The notes under the pieces were generated by a model. The model worked only from the letters and a program-made list of their open reading frames with translations, ran no database searches and was not told the DNA's origin. From the NCBI RefSeq assembly GCF_005222915.1, contig NZ_STFX01000020.1:91690-155689 (forward strand): 64,000 nucleotides of DNA, read 5' to 3'. Every line of letters starts with the position of its first letter. The first letter of the stretch is position 1. Of this stretch, positions 52,038 through 60,360 are shown in pieces. Made by a program: the position numbers and the translations under genes. The stretch comes from Rhizobium sp. FKL33 (GTDB lineage Bacteria > Pseudomonadota > Alphaproteobacteria > Rhizobiales > Rhizobiaceae).

Positions 52038-52193
52038 TTGACAAGCGGTCGGTGATCGTCATTTAATCATGGCGTTCGTTTAGGCAAAGTCCAGACGAAG
52101 ACATGACTTTCAAAGTCGCCGGGCAATATCGCCCCCATAACGCCCCTCATCCGAGGGACCCGCGTTATGGGGTTTTTCGTATTTGGGGTTCTG
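52038..52193 (+). promoter_or_regulatory. Promoter and ANTAR-type leader of the amide operon
   Basis: TTGACA (52038-52043), an 18-base spacer and TTTAAT (52062-52067) form a sigma-70-like promoter. The leader then has AAAGTC (52086-52091), which can pair with GACTTT (52105-52110); that in turn can pair with the next AAAGTC (52112-52117). A GGGC-AATATC-GCCC hairpin (52121-52134) with a six-base loop shares bases with the terminator stem. The second gene of the operon encodes an ANTAR protein, the class that stabilises two six-base-loop hairpins to prevent termination. Loop bases do not fully fit the A1/G4 consensus. Confidence 0.6.
52133..52177 (+). terminator. Intrinsic terminator in the leader of the amide operon
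   Basis: CCCCATAACGC (52133-52143) and GCGTTATGGGG (52162-52172) form a perfect 11-bp stem with an inner CCCTC/GAGGG pairing, followed by TTTTT. It lies wholly before the AmiC-type gene (start 52194), which otherwise follows a good promoter, so it must be overcome for expression. Confidence 0.9.
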
Positions 52194-53330
52194 ATGCGCG
52201 AGCCGTTCAAGATTGGCGTTCTCTATTCGACCACCGGTCCCTATGGGGCGATGGGACGGGATGCGCGCGACGGCGCGGAATTCGCCTTCGACGACTATCG
52301 CAAGCGCGGCGGCGACGCCGTCGAGCTGGTCTTCTTCGATCCGCATGCCGAACTCGCCGCCTATCTCGACGGCGCGCGCAGCCTGATCCGCGATCACGGT
52401 TGCCGGCATATCGTCGGCACCATCACCTCGGCCGCCCGCAAGGAAGTCATTCCGCTGGCCGAAAAGCATGACGGCCTGCTGTGGTATATGTGCCCCTATG
52501 AGGGCTTCGAAGCCAATGAGAATGTCATCTATATCGGCGGCTGCCCGAACCAGCATCTAATCCCGCTGTTCGAACATCTCGTGCCGCGTCATGGCGCCAA
52601 TCCCTATCTGGTCGGCGCCAATTACGTCTGGGGCTGGGAGATGAACCGGCTGGCGCGCGAACTGGTCGCCAATGCCGGCGGCCGGGTGCTTGGCGAGCGC
52701 TATCTGCCGCTCGAGGAGACGGCGGTGGAGCGCATCATCGCCGACATTGCCGAGAAGCGGCCGAGCTTTATTCTGAACAATCTCATCGGCCCCTCAAGTT
52801 ACGCCTTCCTCGCCGCCATGCGCGAGCTCGGCGAGAAGGATCCGGCCTTCCTGCCGGAAAACTGCCCGGTGGCGAGCTGCGACCTGCAGGAATGCGAACT
52901 CGAGGACATCGCCGCGGGCGCGGCTGTCGGCCAGCTTTGCGCCGCCTCCTATTTCGACAGTCTCGAGACCGCCGAGAACACGGCGTTCAAGGCGCGAATG
53001 CAAGGCTGGAGACCGCAGGAGCGGGTGGCGTCCAGCGTCTTCGCCAGCGCCTACACGGCCACCAGCCTCTGCATCGCCGCGATCGAAGCGGCCGGCGCCG
53101 ATGAGCCCGCCCGCGTCAGGGCCGAACTGATGGCGAAAAGCTGGAAAACGCCGTTCGGCGACATGCATTTCGATCCCGACACCAATCACGCTGCGCTGCC
53201 CTTCCATCTCGGGCGTATCAATGATCACAGGGGCTTCGATGTGATCGCCTCGCGCCCGGCGCTGGCGGCCGATCCCTATCTCACCGGCGCGAGCCGGAAG
53301 CCGGCTCCCAAATTGAGGGTGGTGTCATGA
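52194..53330 (+). CDS. amiC: AmiC-type amide sensor (periplasmic-binding-protein fold, cytoplasmic)
   Basis: The 378-residue protein starts MREPFKIGVLYSTTGPYGAM with no signal peptide, then follows the Leu/Ile/Val-binding-protein-like fold of AmiC (DGAEFAFDDYRKRGGDAVEL, WYMCPYEGFEANENVIYIGG, GANYVWGWEMNRLARELVAN). AmiC of Pseudomonas aeruginosa binds acetamide and, when unliganded, silences AmiR. The next gene is an AmiR-like ANTAR protein overlapping by 4 bases (ATGA). The start at 52194 is chosen because the earlier in-frame ATG at 52167 lies within the terminator hairpin. The ligand is probably a short amide, given the amidase downstream. Confidence 0.88.
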   Translation: MREPFKIGVLYSTTGPYGAMGRDARDGAEFAFDDYRKRGGDAVELVFFDPHAELAAYLDGARSLIRDHGCRHIVGTITSAARKEVIPLAEKHDGLLWYMCPYEGFEANENVIYIGGCPNQHLIPLFEHLVPRHGANPYLVGANYVWGWEMNRLARELVANAGGRVLGERYLPLEETAVERIIADIAEKRPSFILNNLIGPSSYAFLAAMRELGEKDPAFLPENCPVASCDLQECELEDIAAGAAVGQLCAASYFDSLETAENTAFKARMQGWRPQERVASSVFASAYTATSLCIAAIEAAGADEPARVRAELMAKSWKTPFGDMHFDPDTNHAALPFHLGRINDHRGFDVIASRPALAADPYLTGASRKPAPKLRVVS

Positions 53331-53911
53331 TGACCAAGACGCCCAATTTCGCCGGCTGGCGCGCCGTGATCCTGTCGCAGGAGGACGGCAGTACCGACAA
53401 GCTGACCCGGCAGCTCAAGCTGCTCGGGCTCGATGTGGCGCGGCAATGGCAGCCGCTCGATGCCGACGCCCTGCCGGAGTTGGTGCTCGTCGACGCCGAT
53501 CAGGGCTGGGACGAACTCCTGCCCTGGCGGAGTGGCCGCCCGTCCCGCCCGGTCATCGCGCTTCTGGGGTCGGAAGCGCCGGGGCGTATCGCCTGGGCCA
53601 TCAGCCAGGGGGCGGGGGCGATCATCGCCAAGCCGGTCTCGGCCGCCGCTGTCTATCCGGCCATGGTTCTGTCCCTGTCAATCCATGAGGAGCGGTTGGA
53701 AGCCGCGCGCCGGATGGCGCATCTCGAAGAGCGCCTGAAGCTCCGACCCGTGGTCTTCGCCGCGCTCACGCGCCTCAAGGAGGAGCGCGGACTAGACGAC
53801 GACCGCGCCTACGCCGTGCTGCGTGACTGCGCCATGCGCCGGCGCATGCCCATCGAACAGATCGCCGCCTTCTTCCTCGGCGGTTCCGAACCCCTGCGCG
53901 AGGTGGGCTGA
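53327..53911 (+). CDS. amiR: AmiR-type ANTAR antiterminator
   Basis: The 194-residue protein has an N-terminal pseudo-receiver domain (about residues 10-120) without a complete acidic pocket, a connecting helix, and a C-terminal ANTAR domain (about 130-190; LTRLKEERGLDDDRAYAVLR then CAMRRRMPIEQIAAFF). ANTAR proteins bind paired hairpins in nascent RNA and prevent termination. AmiR is held inactive by AmiC until amide binds. The gene overlaps amiC by 4 bases and the following permease gene by one. The leader terminator at 52133-52177 is its probable target. Confidence 0.88.
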   Translation: MMTKTPNFAGWRAVILSQEDGSTDKLTRQLKLLGLDVARQWQPLDADALPELVLVDADQGWDELLPWRSGRPSRPVIALLGSEAPGRIAWAISQGAGAIIAKPVSAAAVYPAMVLSLSIHEERLEAARRMAHLEERLKLRPVVFAALTRLKEERGLDDDRAYAVLRDCAMRRRMPIEQIAAFFLGGSEPLREVG

Positions 53912-54759
53912 TGCGCGTGTTGAAGGAAATCTGCCGGCAGCCTGCGGCGTTGTTCGGCCTCCTCGTGGTCGTCGCCGTCGTGGTTCTAGCGCTTGCCGCG
54001 CCGCTGATCGCGCCATTCGATCCCGACAACCAGATGTTTGACGGCCTGACGCTCGAAGGCGCGCCGATGCCGCCCGGCGGTCAGTTCCTGCTCGGCACCG
54101 ACACGCTCGGCCGCGATCTGTTCTCCCGGCTTCTCTACGGCGCACGCACTTCGCTGGTCATCGGCCTTGTCGCCAATGGCGTCGCCGTCTGCATCGGGCT
54201 TCTGGTCGGCGTCGTCGCGGGCTATCTGCGCGGCTTTGCCGGCAATCTCCTGATGCGCTTCACCGATCTGATGATGGCCTTTCCGGCGCTTCTGCTGGCC
54301 ATTGTGTTGGCTGCCCTCCTGAAGCCCAGCCTGTGGATCGTCGCCATGGTCATTGCGCTCGTCAACTGGGTGCAGGTGGCGCGCATCGTCTATACGGAGA
54401 CGCGCGGTCTGGTGGAGCGCGACTTCATCATGGCGGAGCGTGCGCTCGGCGCCGGTCATGGCCGCATTCTCTTCCTGCATATTCTGCCGCATCTTGCGCC
54501 CACGGCCATCGTCTGGGGCACGCTCGGCATCGCCACCACCGTGCTGCTCGAAGCGACGCTCTCCTTCCTCGGCATCGGCGTGCAGCCGCCGCAACCCTCC
54601 TGGGGCAATATCATCTTCGAAAGCCAGAGCTATTTCCAGGCTGCGCCCTGGCTGGTCTTCTTCCCCGGCGCGGTGATCCTGCTGACGGCGCTCGCCTTCA
54701 ATCTGGTCGGGGACGCGCTACGCGATATTCTCGACCCGACCCAGCGGGGGAGGGGCTGA
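53911..54759 (+). CDS. ABC transporter permease, DppC/NikC type
   Basis: The 282-residue protein has an N-terminal OppC-type segment with a helix (FGLLVVVAVVVLALAAPLIA), then LLGTDTLGRDLFSRLLYGAR typical of DppC-like permeases, five further helices and the EAA loop ERALGAGHGRILFLHILPHL. It is one of two inner-membrane subunits of a peptide/nickel-family importer. It overlaps amiR by one base and the next permease by one base. Confidence 0.92.
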   Translation: MRVLKEICRQPAALFGLLVVVAVVVLALAAPLIAPFDPDNQMFDGLTLEGAPMPPGGQFLLGTDTLGRDLFSRLLYGARTSLVIGLVANGVAVCIGLLVGVVAGYLRGFAGNLLMRFTDLMMAFPALLLAIVLAALLKPSLWIVAMVIALVNWVQVARIVYTETRGLVERDFIMAERALGAGHGRILFLHILPHLAPTAIVWGTLGIATTVLLEATLSFLGIGVQPPQPSWGNIIFESQSYFQAAPWLVFFPGAVILLTALAFNLVGDALRDILDPTQRGRG

Positions 54760-55679
54760 TGCTGAGCGTTTTCGCCAAGCGGCTGATCCAGTCCGCCGCC
54801 ATCCTGTTCGGCGTCGCCGCCATCACCTTCGTGCTGCTCTACGCGCTGCCCGCCGATCCCGCCCGCATGCTGGCCGGCCGCAGCGCTACAGCCCAGACGG
54901 TCGCCAATATCCGCCATGAGCTCGGCCTCGACCAGCCGCTGCTGTGGCAGTTCGTCCACTATGTCACAGGTATCCTGCAGGGTGATCTCGGCCGCTCCTA
55001 TGCGCAGAAGACCGAGGTGATCACGCTGATCGCGGCCCGATTGCCCGCAACGCTCACCCTGATGGCCGCCGGCATCTTCGTCGAAGTCCTGCTCGGCACG
55101 GCGCTCGGCGCGCTCGCGGCGCTCAATCGCGGCGGCTTTGTCGATCGGCTGGTGATGATGTCGGCTTTCGTCGGCGTGTCCGCGCCTCAGTTCGTCGTGG
55201 CGCTGCTTTTGCTCTATGTCTTCGCCGCCACGCTCGGCTGGTTCCCGATGAGCGGCTACGGCACGTTTTCGCATGTCGTCCTGCCGGCCATGACGCTCGG
55301 CCTGCTCGGCGCCGGCTGGTATGCCCGCATGGTGCGTTCGGCGATGATCGACGTGCTCAATCAGGATTACATCCGCACCGCCCGCGCCAAGGGCCTGTCG
55401 GGTCGGCGCGTCATTCTCCGCCATGCGCTGCCCAACGCCGTGCTGCCGATCATCGCCATGATCGGCATCGATATCGGCCAGTTCATGGGCGGCGTGGTGG
55501 TTGTGGAAGCCGTCTATGGCTGGCCGGGCATCGGCCAGCTGGCCTGGCAGGCGATCCAGCAGGTCGACATTCCCATCATCATGGGCGTCACGCTGACCTC
55601 GGCGCTCGCCATCATCATCGGCAATCTCGTCGCCGATCTCATCGCGCCGGTCATCGACCCGCGCATCCGTTCACACTGA
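54759..55679 (+). CDS. ABC transporter permease, DppB/NikB type
   Basis: The 306-residue protein starts MLSVFAKRLIQSAAILFGVA and shows the DppB features (DPARMLAGRSATAQTVANIR, SAFVGVSAPQFVVALLLLYV), six helices and the EAA loop RTARAKGLSGRRVILRHALP. It pairs with the DppC-type subunit encoded just before it. The order C then B is the reverse of the usual dpp order. Confidence 0.92.
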   Translation: MLSVFAKRLIQSAAILFGVAAITFVLLYALPADPARMLAGRSATAQTVANIRHELGLDQPLLWQFVHYVTGILQGDLGRSYAQKTEVITLIAARLPATLTLMAAGIFVEVLLGTALGALAALNRGGFVDRLVMMSAFVGVSAPQFVVALLLLYVFAATLGWFPMSGYGTFSHVVLPAMTLGLLGAGWYARMVRSAMIDVLNQDYIRTARAKGLSGRRVILRHALPNAVLPIIAMIGIDIGQFMGGVVVVEAVYGWPGIGQLAWQAIQQVDIPIIMGVTLTSALAIIIGNLVADLIAPVIDPRIRSH

Positions 55680-55706
55680 AGCTCAGGAAAAAGGGGAACA
55701 CAAGAC

Positions 55707-57326
55707 ATGTTCAGACACTGGCTGCTCGGAACGACCACCGCCGCCGTGATGGCGCTCTCACCCTTCGTGGCGCAGGCGCAGGACACGCCGGCCCAAGGCG
55801 GCGACATCGTCGTCACCTACAAGGACGACATCACCACGCTCGACCCTGCCATCGGCTATGACTGGGTCAACTGGTCGCTGATCAAGAGCCTCTATTCGCG
55901 GCTGATGGATTATGAGCCCGGCACGGCCAATCTCAAGCCGTCGCTGGCCGAAAGCTTCGAGGTCGCTCCCGATGGCCTCACCTATACGTTCAAGCTCCGC
56001 AAGGGCGTGAAATTCTCCAATGGCCGCGAAGTCGTGGCCACGGACGTGAAATACTCGATCGAACGCGCCGTCAATCCCAAGACGCAAGGCCCCGGCGCCG
56101 GTTTCTTCGGCGCGATCAAGGGTTTTGAGGACGTGACCGGCGGCAAGAGCGAGGGGCTTTCGGGCATCGAGACGCCCGACGCCTCCACGGTTGTCTTCCA
56201 TCTATCGCGCCCCGACGCCACTTTCCTGCATGTGCTGGCGATCAACTTCGCCTCGATCGTGCCGAAGGAAGCAGTCGAGGCCGCCGCCGGCGATTTCGGC
56301 AAGAAGCCCGTCGGCTCCGGCCCGTTCATCCTCAAGGATTGGACGATCGGCCAGAAGCTCGAATTCGACCGCAACCCCGATTATTTCGTCAAAGACGTGC
56401 CGCATGTCGACAAGGTGACCATCGAAGTCGGCCAGGAGCCGCTGGTCGCGCTTCTGCGCCTGCAGAAGGGCGAAGTGGACATCGCCGGCGACGGCATCCC
56501 GCCGGCCAAGTTCCTGGAAATCAAGAACTCGCCCGAGGGCAAGCAGATGATCGTCGATGGCGAGCAGCTACATACCGGCTACATCACGCTCAACACCAAG
56601 GTGAAGCCGTTCGACGATGTGAAGGTCCGCCAGGCCGTCAACATGGCCATCAACAAGGAGCGCATCACTCGCATTCTCAACGGCCGCGCCACGCCCGCCA
56701 ACCAGCCGCTGCCGCCGTTGATGCCGGGTTACGACAAGAGCTTCACCGGTTACGCCTATGACGTCGAAAAGGCCAAGGCGCTGCTCGCCGAAGCCGGCTA
56801 TCCCGACGGTTTCGAGACGGTGCTCTTTTCTACCAACACCGATCCGCAGCCGCGCATCGCCCAGGCGATCCAGCAGGATCTCGCGGCCATCGGCGTGAAG
56901 GCCGAAGTCCGCGCGCTCGCCCAGGGCAATGTCATCGCTGCGGGCGGCACGGAAGGCGAAGCGCCGATGATCTGGTCGGGCGGCATGGCCTGGATCGCTG
57001 ACTTTCCTGATCCGTCCAACTTCTACGGCCCGATCCTCGGCTGCGCCGGGGCCGTGCAGGGCGGCTGGAACTGGTCGTGGTACTGCAACAAGGATCTCGA
57101 CAAGCGTGCGGTGGAAGCCGACTCGATGTCTGATCCCGCCAAGGCCGCCGAGCGTCAGAAGGTGTGGGGCAAAATCTTCACCGACATCATGGCGGACGCC
57201 CCCTGGGTGCCGGTCATCAACGAACGCCGCGTCGTCGCCAAGTCCCTCCGCATGGGCGGCGCCGATAATATCTACATCGACCCCACCCGCGTCATCAATT
57301 ACGACGCGATTTATGTGAAGCCCTGA
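55707..57326 (+). CDS. ABC transporter substrate-binding protein, family 5
   Basis: The 539-residue product has a signal peptide (MFRHWLLGTTTAAVMALSPF, cleavage expected after AQAQ) and the SBP_bac_5 body: ITTLDPAIGYDWVNWSLIKS, YTFKLRKGVKFSNGREVVAT, and IYIDPTRVINYDAIYV at the C terminus. It should deliver the substrate, by context a small amide or an amidated compound, to the permeases. AAAAAGGGG lies before the ATG, 27 bases after the previous stop. A structured repeat follows, which may stabilise this mRNA segment as REP elements do after malE. Confidence 0.9.
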   Translation: MFRHWLLGTTTAAVMALSPFVAQAQDTPAQGGDIVVTYKDDITTLDPAIGYDWVNWSLIKSLYSRLMDYEPGTANLKPSLAESFEVAPDGLTYTFKLRKGVKFSNGREVVATDVKYSIERAVNPKTQGPGAGFFGAIKGFEDVTGGKSEGLSGIETPDASTVVFHLSRPDATFLHVLAINFASIVPKEAVEAAAGDFGKKPVGSGPFILKDWTIGQKLEFDRNPDYFVKDVPHVDKVTIEVGQEPLVALLRLQKGEVDIAGDGIPPAKFLEIKNSPEGKQMIVDGEQLHTGYITLNTKVKPFDDVKVRQAVNMAINKERITRILNGRATPANQPLPPLMPGYDKSFTGYAYDVEKAKALLAEAGYPDGFETVLFSTNTDPQPRIAQAIQQDLAAIGVKAEVRALAQGNVIAAGGTEGEAPMIWSGGMAWIADFPDPSNFYGPILGCAGAVQGGWNWSWYCNKDLDKRAVEADSMSDPAKAAERQKVWGKIFTDIMADAPWVPVINERRVVAKSLRMGGADNIYIDPTRVINYDAIYVKP

Positions 57327-57339
57327 GACGGGTCTGAGC

Positions 57340-57471
57340 CTACCCCTCATCCGGCTGCCGCCACCTTCTCCCCGCACGCGGGGAGAAGCGAGCTGGAGCG
57401 CCGTTCTTGCCACATCCGCCTTCTCCCCGTTTTACGGGGAGAAGGTCCCGGCAGGGGGATGAGGGGCAGAC
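57340..57471. repeat. Palindromic intergenic repeat inside the amide operon
   Basis: Outer arms CCCCTCATCC (57342-57351) and GGATGAGGGG enclose two strong hairpins (CTCCCCGCACGCGGGGAG, and CCTTCTCCCCG/CGGGGAGAAGG around TTTTA). It differs in sequence from the two repeats in the first 2.5 kb but has the same twin-hairpin layout. It fills the 176-base gap between the binding-protein and amidase genes. Confidence 0.82.
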
Positions 57472-57502
57472 TCCCACAAAATCAATCCTCGGAGGACACC
57501 CC

Positions 57503-58447
57503 ATGTGCGTCGCCTGCACCCACACCATCCACCGCGCCCAGCATAATTTCGGCTGGAACAAGGATTTTCCGCCGGCGCTGACCGCCAGGCCGGGCGAGAC
57601 CATCCTGTTCGAATGCATGGATTCGTCCGGCGGCCAGATCGGCCGCGACGCTGATCTCGACACGCTCGCGACGCTCGATTTCGGCAAGATCAATCCGGTG
57701 TCCGGCCCCGTCTATGTCGAGGGCGCTCAGCCCGGCGACGCGTTGAAGGTGACCATCCGCAAATTCCACCCCTGCGGTTATGGCTGGACCGCCAATATTC
57801 CCGGCTTCGGCCTGCTCGCCGACCATTTCAAGGATCCGGCGCTGCATGTCTGGTCCTATGACACCGCAACCATGGCGCCCTCCGCCTTCGGACCCGGCGG
57901 TCGCGTGCCGCTCAAGCCGTTCACCGGCACGATCGGCGTGGCGCCGGCGGAGCCCGGCCTGCATTCGGTGGTGCCGCCGCGCCGGGTCGGCGGCAATATG
58001 GATATCCGCGATCTCACAGCCGGCGTGACGCTCTATCTGCCTGTTGAAGTCGAAGGCGCGCTGTTCTCGGTCGGCGACACCCATGCCGCCCAGGGCGACG
58101 GCGAGGTTTGCGGCACGGCGATCGAAAGCCAGATGAATGTCGAACTGACGCTCGATCTGGTCAAGGGCGCCAATCTCAAGACGCCGCGCTTCACCACCAC
58201 CGAACCCGTGACCCGCCATCTCGATGGCGCGGGCTATGAGGTGACGACCGGCATCGGCCCGGATCTGATGACCGGCGCGCGTGAAGCTGTGATGCGCATG
58301 ATCGATCTGCTGACGGCCGAGCACGGCTACAGCGCCGTCGACGCCTATATGCTCTGCTCCGTTTGCGGCGATCTGCGCATCAGCGAAATCGTCGACATGC
58401 CCAACTGGGTCGTGTCCTTCTACTTCCCGAGGATCGTGCTCGCGTGA
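57503..58447 (+). CDS. Acetamidase/formamidase family protein
   Basis: The 314-residue enzyme belongs to the FmdA_AmdA family: GETILFECMDSSGGQIGRDA near residue 30, GPVYVEGAQPGDALKVTIRK near residue 68, and the conserved GDTHAAQGDGEVCGTAIE block near residue 190 with its metal-type histidine. Members hydrolyse formamide, acetamide or related short amides to ammonia and the acid. GGAGGACACC precedes the ATG at 57503; longer frames run into the repeat. The position between the binding protein and ATPase genes ties the transporter to amide use. The ATPase gene starts within its stop codon. Confidence 0.9.
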   Translation: MCVACTHTIHRAQHNFGWNKDFPPALTARPGETILFECMDSSGGQIGRDADLDTLATLDFGKINPVSGPVYVEGAQPGDALKVTIRKFHPCGYGWTANIPGFGLLADHFKDPALHVWSYDTATMAPSAFGPGGRVPLKPFTGTIGVAPAEPGLHSVVPPRRVGGNMDIRDLTAGVTLYLPVEVEGALFSVGDTHAAQGDGEVCGTAIESQMNVELTLDLVKGANLKTPRFTTTEPVTRHLDGAGYEVTTGIGPDLMTGAREAVMRMIDLLTAEHGYSAVDAYMLCSVCGDLRISEIVDMPNWVVSFYFPRIVLA

Positions 58448-58452
58448 CGCAA

Positions 58453-60120
58453 ATGACTTCGCCCGCCCCCGTTCTTTCGCTCCGCAATCTCACGGTCGAC
58501 GCCCGCACGCCCGAAGGTCTGAAGCGCATTCTCGACGATGTCAGCTTCGACCTCAAGCCGGGCGAAACGCTGTGTCTGGCGGGCGAATCCGGGTCGGGCA
58601 AGTCGGTCACCTCGCTCGCCATCATGGGGCTCCTGCCCAAGGCGTCGCTGAAAGTCGCCTCGGGCCAGATCCTGCTCTCCGGCCGTGATCTTCTCGGCCT
58701 CTCCCACCGCGCGCTGAGGCAAGTGCGCGGCGGCGAGGCGGCGATGATCTTCCAGGAGCCGATGACCTCGCTCAATCCTGTCATGACCATCGGCGCCCAG
58801 CTCGAAGAAGCCATTCGCGAGCATCAGAAGGACGCCAGAGAAAGCGCCTCCTCGATCGCCCGCTCCATGCTGGAAGCGGTGCATATGACCAAACCCGCCG
58901 AGCGGCTGACGCAATATCCGCATGAACTCTCGGGCGGCATGCGCCAGCGGGTGATGATCGCCATGGCGTTGTCCTGCCGGCCGAAACTGCTGATCGCCGA
59001 CGAGCCGACCACCGCGCTTGACGTAACCGTGCAGGCGCAGATTCTCACGCTGATGCGCGAGCTTCGCCGCGAGTTCAACACGTCGATCCTGATGATCACC
59101 CATGACATGGGCGTGGTGGCCGAAATGGCCGATCGCGTCGCCATCATGCAGCGCGGCCGGATCGTGGAGCAGGGCGACGCGCTCGACATCTTCGATCGTC
59201 CGCAGCAAGCCTATACCCGCGAATTGCTCGCCGCCGTGCCACGGCTCGGCGCCCATGCCGGCACGGATGCGCCGCCACGCATCACCGACGCCGCCCTGCC
59301 GCCCAAAGCCGCTGCGCCCGTTCTGGAGGTCCGCGATCTCTCGATCACCTATGGCTCCAAAACCGGTTGGTTCGGCAAAGGTAAAGCCAATGCGCCGACG
59401 GTGGATGCGATCAGCTTTTCGATCGAGCCGGGCCAGACGCTCGGTCTGGTTGGCGAAAGCGGTTCGGGCAAATCCACCACCGGCAAGGCGGTGCTCAGCC
59501 TCATCCCGTTCACCGGCAGCGTCAAGCTTGCCGGCCAGGAGATTTCCGGCCTGTCGCAGACGGCGCTTAGGCCGCTGCGCCGCGCCGCGCAGATGATCTT
59601 TCAGGACCCCTACGCCTCGCTCGATCCGCGCATGAGCGTCGGCGCGGCGATTGCCGAGCCGCTTGTGATCCACGGCATCGGCGACGCTTCGGACCGTCGC
59701 GATCGCGTCGCGGCGCTTCTGAACCGCGTTGGTCTGACGCCGGACGCCGCCACCCGCTATCCGCATGAATTCTCCGGCGGCCAGCGCCAGCGCATCTGCA
59801 TCGCGCGCGCGCTCGCTCTGGAGCCGAAGCTGATCGTCGCCGACGAAAGTGTCGCCGCCCTCGACGTCTCCGTCCGCGCCCGCGTGCTCGACCTGATGCT
59901 CGAGCTCCAGGAGCAGATGGGTCTCGCTTATCTGTTCATTTCCCACGACATGGCGGTGATCGAGAAGATGTCGCACCATGTCGCCGTGATGCGCGGCGGC
60001 AAGATCGTGGAAATGGGGACGCGCCGCGCCGTATTCGAGAACCCGAAGGACGATTACACCCGCGGCCTGATGGCGGCTGTGCCGATACCGGATCCGAAAT
60101 TGTATCGCGATGTAGCGTGA
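58453..60120 (+). CDS. Dual-domain ABC ATPase (DppD-DppF fusion)
   Basis: The 555-residue protein contains two complete nucleotide-binding domains. The first has [13 protein letters not shown] near residue 43 and LSGGMRQRV near residue 160; the second has [13 protein letters not shown] near residue 335 and [12 protein letters not shown] near residue 440. It powers the DppB/C-type importer encoded upstream, replacing the usual two separate ATPases. A GTG at 58444 would overlap the amidase stop (GTGA) and is an equally plausible start. A GAACCGC/GCGGTTC hairpin (60136-60156) lies just downstream but lacks a T run. Confidence 0.93.
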   Translation: MTSPAPVLSLRNLTVDARTPEGLKRILDDVSFDLKPGETLCLAGESGSGKSVTSLAIMGLLPKASLKVASGQILLSGRDLLGLSHRALRQVRGGEAAMIFQEPMTSLNPVMTIGAQLEEAIREHQKDARESASSIARSMLEAVHMTKPAERLTQYPHELSGGMRQRVMIAMALSCRPKLLIADEPTTALDVTVQAQILTLMRELRREFNTSILMITHDMGVVAEMADRVAIMQRGRIVEQGDALDIFDRPQQAYTRELLAAVPRLGAHAGTDAPPRITDAALPPKAAAPVLEVRDLSITYGSKTGWFGKGKANAPTVDAISFSIEPGQTLGLVGESGSGKSTTGKAVLSLIPFTGSVKLAGQEISGLSQTALRPLRRAAQMIFQDPYASLDPRMSVGAAIAEPLVIHGIGDASDRRDRVAALLNRVGLTPDAATRYPHEFSGGQRQRICIARALALEPKLIVADESVAALDVSVRARVLDLMLELQEQMGLAYLFISHDMAVIEKMSHHVAVMRGGKIVEMGTRRAVFENPKDDYTRGLMAAVPIPDPKLYRDVA

Positions 60121-60360
60121 GAAACACAAGGCAGTGAACCGCCAAGATAGCGGTTCTCCTATCGTCGTTTCGTCTGCTTGCGGGCAATGGCGAGGGTACG
60201 TAAAGGCCAATCCGCATGACGCAGTTTCGATTTTGCGAAGAGCAAATTGGCTGGGAACCTGGACCCTAATTTGGTGCATTCCTAACGTCTTGACATCAAA
60301 TAAAAATCATGTTTTTCAGCGGCTTGAGGTGCATACATCAGGATTATTTGAGGTACGCAG
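60121..60360. other. Boundary between the amide operon and a mobile segment
   Basis: These 240 bases hold no convincing gene (an 88-codon frame is not conserved-looking). The GC content falls from about 60290. TTGACA at 60291-60296 could be a -35 element of the integrase promoter. No tRNA or direct-repeat attachment site could be recognised. Confidence 0.4.
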
